From the NCBI RefSeq assembly GCF_937873615.1, contig NZ_CALMYP010000006.1, forward strand, positions 1 to 57,674: DNA of 57,674 bases. Reading direction: 5' to 3'. The DNA is from an uncultured Paracoccus sp. GTDB taxonomy: Bacteria; Pseudomonadota; Alphaproteobacteria; Rhodobacterales; Rhodobacteraceae. Positions 35,425 through 42,190 of the stretch are shown here, in pieces (position 1 is the stretch's first letter; each line of letters opens with the position of its first letter). The notes beneath the pieces were generated by a model that made no database searches, was not told the DNA's origin, and saw only the letters and a list, made by a program, of their open reading frames with translations. The position numbers were made by a program, and so were the translations under genes.

Positions 35425-37689
35425 TCACCCGCATTTCGAATGCCCGCAGCTCGGGCAGGTCATGCAGCCCTCGACCATGCGCATGCCGTATTGGCCGCAG
35501 CTCGGGCAGGCCGGGCCGCGGGGGCGTTCGCCGACGGCCACGACCTCGGCTTTCGGGTCGGATTTCAGGCCCATGCCCTCGCCGGCGAGGAACCCCGTCG
35601 CGATCATGTGGCGCTCGATCACGCCCCCGATGGCGGCAAGGATCGAGGGGACGTAACTGCCCTGCATCCAGGCCCCGCCGCGCGGGTCGAAGACGGCTTT
35701 CAATTCCTCGACCACGAAGCTCACATCGCCGCCGCGCCGGAACACCGCCGAGATCATCCGGGTCAGCGCCACGGTCCAGGCGTAATGTTCCATGTTCTTC
35801 GAATTGATGAAGGTCTCGAAGGGCCGGCGGTGGCCGCCCTGCACGATGTCGTTGATGGTGATATAGATGGCGTGCTCGCTGCCCGGCCATTTCAGCTTGT
35901 AGGTGGCGCCTTCCAGCGCGCCGGGCCGGTCCAAGGGCTCGGTCAGATAGACCACATCGGCGCCGGTATCGGCCTCGGGCGCGGCCTCGGTCTTTTCGCT
36001 GACCGACAGCACGCTGCCGGTCACATCGTTCGGGCGATAGGTGGTGCAGCCCTTGCAGCCCAGATCCCAGGCCGACAGGTAGACATCCTTGAAATCCTCG
36101 AAGGAAATATCCTCGGGGCAGTTGATGGTCTTGGAGATCGAACTGTCCACCCAGTCCTGCGCCGCCGCCTGCATGGCGACGTGATCCTTCGGCGCGAGGG
36201 TCTGGGCGTTGACGAAGTAATCCGGCAGCGCCGCCTCGCCCTTCAGGTCGCGCCACATCTGGACGGCGTAATCGACGACCTCCTCCTCGGTCCGGCTGCC
36301 GTCCTTCTGCAGCACCTTGCGGGTATAGGCATAGGCGAAGACCGGCTCGATCCCCGAACTGACATTGCCGGCGTAAAGGCTGATCGTCCCGGTCGGCGCG
36401 ATCGAGGTCAGCAGCGCGTTGCGGATGCCGTGCCTGGCGATCGCCTCGCGGACATCGGGGTCCATCCGGCTCATGAAACCGGATTTCAGATATTCATCGG
36501 CATCGAACAGCGGAAATGCCCCCTTCTCCTTCGCCAGATCGACCGAGGCGAGATAGGCCGAGCGCGCAATCGCCTTCATCCAGTCCCGGGTCTGTTCCAC
36601 CGCATCCGGCGCGCCGTAACGCAGGCCCAGCATCAGCAGCGCATCGGCCAGCCCGGTGACGCCCAGCCCGATGCGACGCTTGGCCTCGGCCTCGGCCGCC
36701 TGCTGGGGCAGCGGGAATTTCGACGCATCGACGACATTGTCCATCATCCGCACGGCAGTCCGCACCAGCTCATCCAGCGCCTTCCGGTCCAGCTTCGCGG
36801 CATCGGTGAAGGGGTTTTCGACCAGCCGGGCGAGGTTGATCGACCCCAGCAGGCAGGCGCCGTAAGGCGGCAGCGGCTGCTCGCCGCAGGGGTTCGTCGC
36901 GGCGATGGTCTCGGCATAATGCAGGTTGTTGGCCTTGTTGATGCGGTCGATGAAGATCACGCCGGGCTCGGCGTAATCATAGGTCGCGCGCATGATCCGG
37001 TTCCACAGGTCGCGGGCCTGAACGGTGTGATAGACCCGGCCCTCGAATTTCAGGTCCCAGGGCCCGTCGACCTTCACCGCTTCCATGAAATCGTCGGTGA
37101 CCAGCACCGAAAGGTTGAACATGCGCAGCCGGGCGCTGTCCTGCTTGGCCTCGATAAAGGCCTCGATATCGGGGTGATCGCAGCGCATCGTCGCCATCAT
37201 CGCGCCGCGCCGCGATCCCGCCGACATGATCGTGCGGCACATCGCGTCCCAGACATCCATGAAGGTCAGCGGTCCCGAGGCATCCGCCGCCACCCCCTTC
37301 ACCGCCGCGCCGCGTGGCCGGATGGTCGAGAAATCGTAACCGATCCCGCCACCCTGCTGCATGGTCAGCGCAGCCTCTTTCAGCATCTCGAAGATCCCGG
37401 CCATGCTGTCGGGGATGGTGCCCATGACGAAGCAGTTGAACAGCGTCACCGCCCTGCCTGTCCCGGCCCCGGCAAGGATGCGCCCGGCGGGCAGGAACCT
37501 GAAATCCTCCAGCGCGGCATAGAAGCGGTCCTCCCACTTGGCCGGGTCCGCCTCGACCCGGGCGAGGTCGCGGGCGACGCGGCGCCAGCTATCCTCGACC
37601 GAGGCATCGACCGGCTGCCCATCTGCATCCTTCATCCGGTATTTCATGTCCCAGATCTGTTCGGCAATCGGGGCGGCAAAGCGGCTCAT
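35425..37689 (-). CDS. nrdJ: Adenosylcobalamin-dependent (class II) ribonucleotide reductase
   Basis: The enzyme makes deoxyribonucleotides from ribonucleotides using B12 and does not need oxygen. The 754-residue product has FLPAGRILAGAGTGRAVTLFNCFV with the first redox cysteine, the radical-site region TNPCGEQPLPPYGACLLGSINL, and IAPTGTISLYAGNVSSGIEP. It ends in a cysteine-rich CPSCGQYGMRMVEGCMTCPSC...C tail typical of NrdJ. Start MSRFAAPIAEQIWDMKYR at 37689 is chosen because conserved residues begin there; the frame stays open 20 codons further but reads as leader. A weak NrdR-box-like sequence lies 33 bp upstream. Confidence 0.95.
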   Translation of the reverse strand: MSRFAAPIAEQIWDMKYRMKDADGQPVDASVEDSWRRVARDLARVEADPAKWEDRFYAALEDFRFLPAGRILAGAGTGRAVTLFNCFVMGTIPDSMAGIFEMLKEAALTMQQGGGIGYDFSTIRPRGAAVKGVAADASGPLTFMDVWDAMCRTIMSAGSRRGAMMATMRCDHPDIEAFIEAKQDSARLRMFNLSVLVTDDFMEAVKVDGPWDLKFEGRVYHTVQARDLWNRIMRATYDYAEPGVIFIDRINKANNLHYAETIAATNPCGEQPLPPYGACLLGSINLARLVENPFTDAAKLDRKALDELVRTAVRMMDNVVDASKFPLPQQAAEAEAKRRIGLGVTGLADALLMLGLRYGAPDAVEQTRDWMKAIARSAYLASVDLAKEKGAFPLFDADEYLKSGFMSRMDPDVREAIARHGIRNALLTSIAPTGTISLYAGNVSSGIEPVFAYAYTRKVLQKDGSRTEEEVVDYAVQMWRDLKGEAALPDYFVNAQTLAPKDHVAMQAAAQDWVDSSISKTINCPEDISFEDFKDVYLSAWDLGCKGCTTYRPNDVTGSVLSVSEKTEAAPEADTGADVVYLTEPLDRPGALEGATYKLKWPGSEHAIYITINDIVQGGHRRPFETFINSKNMEHYAWTVALTRMISAVFRRGGDVSFVVEELKAVFDPRGGAWMQGSYVPSILAAIGGVIERHMIATGFLAGEGMGLKSDPKAEVVAVGERPRGPACPSCGQYGMRMVEGCMTCPSCGHSKCG

Positions 37690-37721
37690 GAGGGCATTCC
37701 TTGTGGTTTTATGCGGCTGCC

Positions 37722-37737
37722 CCACTAAATATTGATT
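37722..37737. promoter_or_regulatory. Candidate NrdR box upstream of nrdJ
   Basis: CCACTAAATATTGATT matches about 12 of 16 positions of the ACACWATATAKNGTGT NrdR consensus, 33 bp before the nrdJ start. NrdR boxes normally come in pairs and a good second copy was not found, so confidence is low. Confidence 0.3.
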
Positions 37738-37783
37738 TGACACGCGCACTCAAGCAGAATTTTTGCTCAGCATGTCGCAGCAG

Positions 37784-37803
37784 GGCCAGATTTTCATCTG
37801 GCC
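37784..37803. repeat. Perfect 8-bp hairpin upstream of nrdJ
   Basis: GGCCAGAT (37784-37791) and ATCTGGCC (37796-37803) flank a 4-nt TTTC loop, about 95 bp upstream of the nrdJ start. It could be a regulatory site or the end of a former upstream gene. Confidence 0.5.
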
Positions 37804-38039
37804 ACGACAGAGGGCAAAAATCAACGCGCCGATCCACTTCGCAGACAACTGAAAATAGCCTGACAATGCCGTTCGAGGCCATGCTACGCGCCGCGCGTGC
37901 GAGCGGGTGCCGAAATCGACCCGTCCGATCAGCTGCGATGACACAGCCATCGCGGTACCCGGGGCCGCGTTGCGTCGATGCTGGGCTGGAACGTGCTCCT
38001 CACCATGCCGGAACGCGTCGCCTCCATCACGTCACGCGA

Positions 38040-38370
38040 ATGGGCGCAGGTTTCCTCACCCGCACAGCTGACGAATGGCAGGACTTCCTGCGGCAGCACC
38101 AGTTGCCGGCGGGCCGGATCCGCACGATGCAGAAGGCGCTGGCCGACCCGCAGCGTGCTTCAGGAAACCCCGGCGCCGCTTGGTCGCAGCGGCACCCATA
38201 AGGTGCCCGTGGCGCCCTTCCTGATGTCCGATGGCAACCCCAGCATCGAGCGCCCCGCCCCCGCCATCGGCGAGCACACCAATGAGGTTCTGGAGGCGGC
38301 GGGCTTCACACCCGAGCAGATCGAGGCCCTGATCGCCTCGGGCGCCGCGAGCCGCCATACTGCGGGATAG
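38040..38370 (+). pseudogene. C-terminal remnant of a CaiB/BaiF-type CoA-transferase
   Basis: Two pieces of one protein family lie in different frames. The first reads FLTRTADEWQDFLRQHQLPAGRIRTMQKALADPQ (38050-38157, in two halves of the family consensus). The second reads PVAPFLMSDGNPSIERPAPAIGEHTNEVLEAAGFTPEQIEALIASGA (about 38210-38357), the usual family C-terminus with GEHTNEVL. The frame changes near 38155. The N-terminal 300 residues are gone. Family III CoA-transferases move CoA between organic acids. This is a dead fragment next to a dead sulfatase. Confidence 0.7.
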
Positions 38371-38519
38371 CTTGCGACCGCTTGTGCTGGGAGGCGGATG
38401 GAACGTGGGGATGCCGTGCGGCGGCGGTCCGAGCCTGGCCAATGATTGCTGCGGCCTTGACTTTGCACCTTCAACTACGGCTTCTTCTGGCGCACAGATC
38501 GAACAGATTGGCCTTCAAC
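38371..38519. other. Gap between the CoA-transferase remnant and the sulfatase
   Basis: No gene and no clear ribosome site were seen in these 149 bases. Confidence 0.3.
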
Positions 38520-38890
38520 GTGACTGACGCCCGCAAGAACATCATACTTTTCAGTTTCGATGACTGCATCGCTCCGAGGAAATATCGCACCGTATTCGGT
38601 GAACCGTTGTACACGCCGAACCTCGATCGCATCTGCGCGGAATCCACGTCGTTTCACGCCGCCTATTGCCAGGCGCCGATCTGCGGGCCGTCGCGCGCGA
38701 GTTTCATGTAGGGACGTACCCCCCATCAATCGGGCGTATTCGACAATAGCGAGGATATCTTCGCCCATGTTCCGGTCACGGAATTCTGGTCGCACAGCCT
38801 GAAGGATGCGGGTTATTTCTGTTCCTCGGGTGGCAAGGTGCATCACCGCTACAAGCCGGTGCGGCGGCGCTTTCACTATGCGCTTTATTC
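38520..38890 (+). pseudogene. N-terminal part of a sulfatase: in-frame TAG, then IS insertion
   Basis: The frame begins at GTG 38520 and encodes the N-terminus of an alkaline-phosphatase-fold sulfatase (KNIILFSFDDCIAP, PLYTPNLDRIC). The formylglycine signature is present: C55 in CGPSRASFM at residues 55-63. The next codon (38709-38711) is TAG where the family has Ser or Thr before GR; the frame resumes as GRTPHQSGVFDNSEDIFAHVP. The gene is then split at 38890 by the IS1595-family element. Joining across the element, with one target copy removed, restores the frame exactly (ALYSDEQKHF) for 434 residues. The sulfatase would have cut sulfate esters, perhaps on a polysaccharide. The TAG alone suffices to kill it. 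Confidence 0.88.
38883..38890. repeat. Left copy of the 8-bp target-site duplication of the IS
   Basis: CTTTATTC directly precedes the left inverted repeat, and the same octamer follows the right end at 41185-41192. Eight bases is the size expected of IS1595-family elements. Confidence 0.95.
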
Positions 38891-38954
38891 GGCGATTGTA
38901 TATTTGACAAACCCATGCCTCGCAGGTGATTATTGCCCTGCGTGACAGGCCGGA

Positions 38955-39104
38955 TCAGTCGGACGATTTCTTGTCGTCCGGCTTCTGCTTCACGATCTGC
39001 TTCAACCGTTCCTCAAACCGCTCGTCGTCGTCGTCCGTCTCTAGCTGGCGGGCGGCTTCCTTGAACTTGTCCAATTGACTCTTTTTCGCGTCAGGTGTTC
39101 CCAT
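38955..39104 (-). CDS. IS passenger: 49-residue charged mini-protein
   Basis: ATG at 39104 to TGA at 38955-38957 encodes 49 residues. The protein is strongly charged: it has a helical, lysine- and glutamate-rich N-terminus (KKSQLDKFKEAARQLE), a run of four aspartates, then RFEERLKQIVKQKPDDKK. It looks like a short coiled coil or helix pair and has no enzyme motif. The gene is divergent to the DUF3800 gene; the two start codons lie only a few bases apart, so the 5' ends overlap on opposite strands. I do not recognise the family. The consistent charge pattern and the shared start region suggest a real gene, perhaps an antidote or adaptor of the DUF3800 protein. Confidence 0.6.
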   Translation of the reverse strand: MGTPDAKKSQLDKFKEAARQLETDDDDERFEERLKQIVKQKPDDKKSSD

Positions 39105-39109
39105 GTGTC

Positions 39110-39961
39110 ATGCCCGGTATTTCAGAACCATACGAGTATGTTCTCTACATTGATGAAGCCGGGGATGACGGCCTCAAACGAGTTAAGCCTATAGATGAAA
39201 GCGGTGGAAGTGAATGGCTGTGCATCGGCGGCCTGTTGATCCGCTCCCAATATGAAGCCGATACAGTTAAGTGGGTCAAAGACATTCGCAAAGATATCAA
39301 TGCCGTCCAAGGCCCGGCCCTGCATTATCGCGACCTGTCCCCAACGAAGCGACGCCGAGCCTGCGAGTTGCTGGCTGAGCATCCGTGTAGGTTTTTTGCT
39401 GTCGTGTCTAACAAGAAGAATATGCGCGGCCACAACAATATTCGCGCATCCAGGCGCGGGGGCAAGCAGTGGTACTACAATTATTGCGTGCGACTACTGA
39501 TGGAGCGCGTCACAGACTTCTGCTTGCGGGATAGCACGAAACGATACAAAGAACCGCGCTTTGTGAAGGTAATATTCAGCGCGCGAGGTGGACACTCTTA
39601 CGGCCAGACCAAAGCTTATTGGGAGCTTCTAAAGGCGCAGGCAGCAGGTGGCTCGACCTTCCTAAGCAAACGCGAGATTGCCCATCAGGTATTGAAATAT
39701 GCGTTGGTTGATTATGTACCGCATTACAGCGTTGCGGGATTGCAACTGGCCGATGTCATCGCGAGTTCTGTCTACCAAGCTGCCGACGCCTTGGGTCCGA
39801 AATGGGCGCTGGAGCCTGCTATAGCGCTTGAGCCAAGAATGAGCAGAGAGGCGGGTGTGATCGCAGATTACGGTATCGTACTTCAGCCATCACCGCCATG
39901 GAAAGCCGAGCTGACCGACAATCAAAAACTGATCTTCAAGCATTATGGATACCGCTTCTAG
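39110..39961 (+). CDS. IS passenger: DUF3800-domain protein
   Basis: This protein of about 283 residues has the DUF3800 hallmarks: EYVLYIDEAGDDG at the N-terminus with the D-E pair, LCIGGLLI, and the C-terminal GLQLADVIASSVYQA. Families with this domain are predicted to have an RNase H-like fold and a nuclease or nucleic-acid role; they often sit in mobile or defence-related regions. The start is taken as ATG 39110 (MPGISEPYEY); GTG at 39095 is an alternative. It is transcribed opposite to the transposase and converges with the 62-residue gene, the stops overlapping by two bases of CTAG. It is unlikely to be needed for transposition and is best seen as cargo. Confidence 0.85.
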   Translation: MPGISEPYEYVLYIDEAGDDGLKRVKPIDESGGSEWLCIGGLLIRSQYEADTVKWVKDIRKDINAVQGPALHYRDLSPTKRRRACELLAEHPCRFFAVVSNKKNMRGHNNIRASRRGGKQWYYNYCVRLLMERVTDFCLRDSTKRYKEPRFVKVIFSARGGHSYGQTKAYWELLKAQAAGGSTFLSKREIAHQVLKYALVDYVPHYSVAGLQLADVIASSVYQAADALGPKWALEPAIALEPRMSREAGVIADYGIVLQPSPPWKAELTDNQKLIFKHYGYRF

Positions 39962-40146
39962 GGCGCGTGGGCCCCGGCCCCAAGTTGCATCAAGTCTGTT
40001 AGGCTGCCATCCATCTGGACAACCGTACCTGATACCGCCAGAGCCGCTTGCTGCGCTCCGACATGGGGTGATCCGGCGTATCCCACGCCATGAATCGTCG
40101 CATATATGGTGGAATCTGTCACTAGAAATATTTGATTCCGCGACAT
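39958..40146 (-). CDS. IS passenger: 62-residue mini-protein
   Basis: ATG at 40146 follows GGGGAAAGGACTAG, a good ribosome site, and lies 16 bp after the transposase stop, so it is probably in the transposase operon. The 62 residues start MSRNQIFLVTDSTIYATIHG and run to GAGAHAP. They are mildly hydrophobic, without a membrane helix. I cannot name a family. The gene converges with the DUF3800 gene with overlapping stop codons. Such compact packing and the good ribosome site support a real gene. Confidence 0.6.
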   Translation of the reverse strand: MSRNQIFLVTDSTIYATIHGVGYAGSPHVGAQQAALAVSGTVVQMDGSLTDLMQLGAGAHAP

Positions 40147-40162
40147 CTAGTCCTTTCCCCGC

Positions 40163-41116
40163 TTATGAGATCCAGTTAGCCCGACCATAGGTGAGGCGCT
40201 TTCCGACCATCCCGCGAAGCGCAATTTCGGCGCGCTCCATATCCTCAACCCCATTGTCTGCGCGGCTGTTATAGCGAAACTCGAACTCTGCCGCGTAACG
40301 GTGCAGGTGCTTCTTGCCGCAATGCTGGTAGACGCCCTTCATGCCGCGCTTGAAGATGCTGAAATAGCCCTCAATCGTGTTGGTGTGGACGACGCCACGA
40401 CCATACTCGCCCTTGCTGTGCGTGGTGAAATCGTGGCCAGCAAAGTCAGCCGCGATGCCGGTGTATTGCTTCGCTTCGTCGGTGTAGACGGTCGCCTCTT
40501 TGGCGATGTTCTCGCGCAGGATCGGAAGAAGCGTTGCCTTGGTCACATCGTCCACGACGATAGACTTTGCGCGGCCCGTGGTGCGATCCACGAGGGACAA
40601 CATGGCGTTCTTGTGGGCATAGCCGCGTGCGCCCTTGGCTTTCTTGTGCTTGGTGCCGATGAAGGTTTCGTCAACTTCGACCACGCCACCGCCGTTGCCG
40701 AAATTCACGGCGCCGTCGCCGCGCATGGCTTCGCGGATGCGGTGAGACATGAACCATGCGCTCTTGTGGGTGATTTCGAGAACGCGGTGAAGCTGGTGGC
40801 TGCTGATGCCCTTCTTGCTGGACACCATCAGGTGAATGGCTTGCAGCCACTTGTGCAGCGGAATGTGGCTTTCTTCAAAGATCGTGCCAATGCGCACGGT
40901 GAACTGCTTGCGGCACTCGGCGCATTTCTTGAGGCCATGACGTTCAACGCCTTCCGGGTTCTTCTTGGACGGCTTGGAGCGAACGCCGGTCAGCACATAG
41001 ACCTTGCCGCAGTTGCCGCAATGCGGGCAGACCGGACCATCGGTCCAGATGATGCTTTCGACGTGCGCGAAGGCTGCGGCTTCGTCGTGCATGTAAGGCC
41101 TGGACAGAACGGACAT
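40163..41116 (-). CDS. IS1595-family (ISXO2-like) transposase
   Basis: This 317-residue transposase has a zinc ribbon near the N-terminus with CPHCGNCGK and CAEC. The helix-turn-helix-like KGISSHQLHRVLEITHKSAWFMSHRIR follows. Catalytic motifs are VEVDETFIGTKHKK (first Asp), VYTDEAKQY (second Asp) and NTIEGYFSIFKRGMKGVYQH (third residue region). GAGGAAG precedes the ATG. The frame is intact, so it should be functional. It recognises the 25-bp ends and makes the 8-bp duplication seen at both sides. Confidence 0.95.
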   Translation of the reverse strand: MSVLSRPYMHDEAAAFAHVESIIWTDGPVCPHCGNCGKVYVLTGVRSKPSKKNPEGVERHGLKKCAECRKQFTVRIGTIFEESHIPLHKWLQAIHLMVSSKKGISSHQLHRVLEITHKSAWFMSHRIREAMRGDGAVNFGNGGGVVEVDETFIGTKHKKAKGARGYAHKNAMLSLVDRTTGRAKSIVVDDVTKATLLPILRENIAKEATVYTDEAKQYTGIAADFAGHDFTTHSKGEYGRGVVHTNTIEGYFSIFKRGMKGVYQHCGKKHLHRYAAEFEFRYNSRADNGVEDMERAEIALRGMVGKRLTYGRANWIS

Positions 41117-41184
41117 GGCGGCTTCCTCAACTCTATGACCTCAATATAGGATCATGAGTTGGGTTTGTCAAATATACAATCGCC

Positions 41185-41192
41185 CTTTATTC
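41185..41192. repeat. Right copy of the 8-bp target-site duplication
   Basis: CTTTATTC follows the right inverted repeat and matches 38883-38890 exactly. Confidence 0.95.
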
Positions 41193-42126
41193 CGACGAGC
41201 AGAAGCACTTCAAAGATGACATGCATATGCCGCCAGATGTCGAGAAGAAGAAATATGGCGGCAATCGCGGCGGTTGGGGCACCACGAACGAGAAGGACGA
41301 CGATATCTATTATGACCATCAGTCGGCCGATTCCGCGATCGAGTTCCTGCAGAACCGCGCGCCCGGCGGACCTTTCTATCGCGAGGTGGGCTTCTATAGT
41401 CCCCACGGTCCGCATTATACACCCGCGCGATTCAAGGAAATGTATAACCAGAAGGCCTTCAGGATGCCCGAGGAATGGGCCGGGGGCTTCGACACCAATG
41501 CTTACGCGGACGAGATTTTCCTGCAGAATATCGACCCCGCGAAGAAACAATGGTGGCAACAGAGCGTACGCAACTATTATTCCGCACTGAGCCATGGCGA
41601 CTATCATCTCGGCAGGGTGTGGGATGCGTTGAAGGCTTCGCCACATGCCGAGAACACGATTTTCATCATTGTCGCGGATCACGGTTTTCATCTCGGCAAC
41701 CTGAACCGTTACAAGAAGACGACGCAGTGGGAGCAGGTGGCGGGCGTGCCGCTGATCGTCCACGACCCCAGCCACCCCGAGGCGCGTGTCGTGCAGGATC
41801 CGGTTGCCATGCTGGATCTCGGTCCAACGGTGCAGGATTATTGCGACATCGCCCCGGCGCCGGGCACGATGGGTAAATCGCTGCGACCGCTCGTCGAAGG
41901 CGGCAGCGATCCCGACCGGGCCATTGCGACCTTCTATTTCGACAATGTCTCCATCCGGAAGGGCGATTTCCGGTTGATCCGCTATGTCGACGGCAGCACG
42001 CAGCTTTACGATCTGCGTACAGATTACTGGCAACTGCACGACCTTGGCCCCGACCATGAACAGCATGAACCGATGCTTCAGGCGCTGATCGAATGCAGCC
42101 GCGAATCCGGGCTGGAAATCGCCTGA
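41193..42126 (+). pseudogene. C-terminal part of the interrupted sulfatase
   Basis: This fragment continues the sulfatase frame from CTTTATTC. It carries the second metal-side and phosphatase-fold features: FYREVGFYSPHGPHYTPARF, the loop FIIVADHGFHLGNLNRYKKTTQWE (metal-binding DHG) and a C-terminal FYFDNVSIRKGDFRLIRYVDG. It looks like the iduronate-2-sulfatase group. It has no start of its own and cannot be made as an enzyme in the present arrangement. After excision of the IS it would still need the TAG at 38709 to be reverted or read through. Confidence 0.85.
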
Positions 42127-42190
42127 CCGATGCAGGCGGGCCGCGTCCTCGCCAGCTCTTGGGTCTCGGCAGGAGACGGCGTAGCAACAC

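Larger units (their letters stand above)
37690..38039. other. Gene-free stretch upstream of nrdJ
   Basis: The near part holds the nrdJ leader, a candidate NrdR box and a hairpin. The remainder (about 37810-38039) shows no convincing coding sequence; small open frames lack family features and precede the CoA-transferase remnant. Confidence 0.45.
38891..41184. mobile_element. IS1595-family insertion sequence with three passenger genes
   Basis: This 2,294-bp element is bounded by a perfect 25-bp inverted repeat (38891-38915 and 41160-41184), starting GGCGATTGTATATTTG, and by an 8-bp direct duplication of CTTTATTC. It carries one ISXO2-type transposase gene on the minus strand and three cargo genes: a 49-residue gene (minus), a DUF3800 gene (plus) and a 62-residue gene (minus). 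It is inserted in a sulfatase gene. The perfect repeats and duplication mean that the insertion is recent and the ends are intact, so the element is probably still mobile. Base composition is clearly lower in GC than the flanks. Confidence 0.95.

Noticed and set aside
35422-37728. Long open frame on the plus strand across nrdJ
   Set aside because: It is antisense to the clear nrdJ gene and has no family features.
22755-38711. Amber suppression as an explanation for the two in-frame TAG codons (binding protein and sulfatase)
   Set aside because: Other intact genes here, such as gcvP and the aminotransferase, end naturally with TAG, so general read-through is unlikely.
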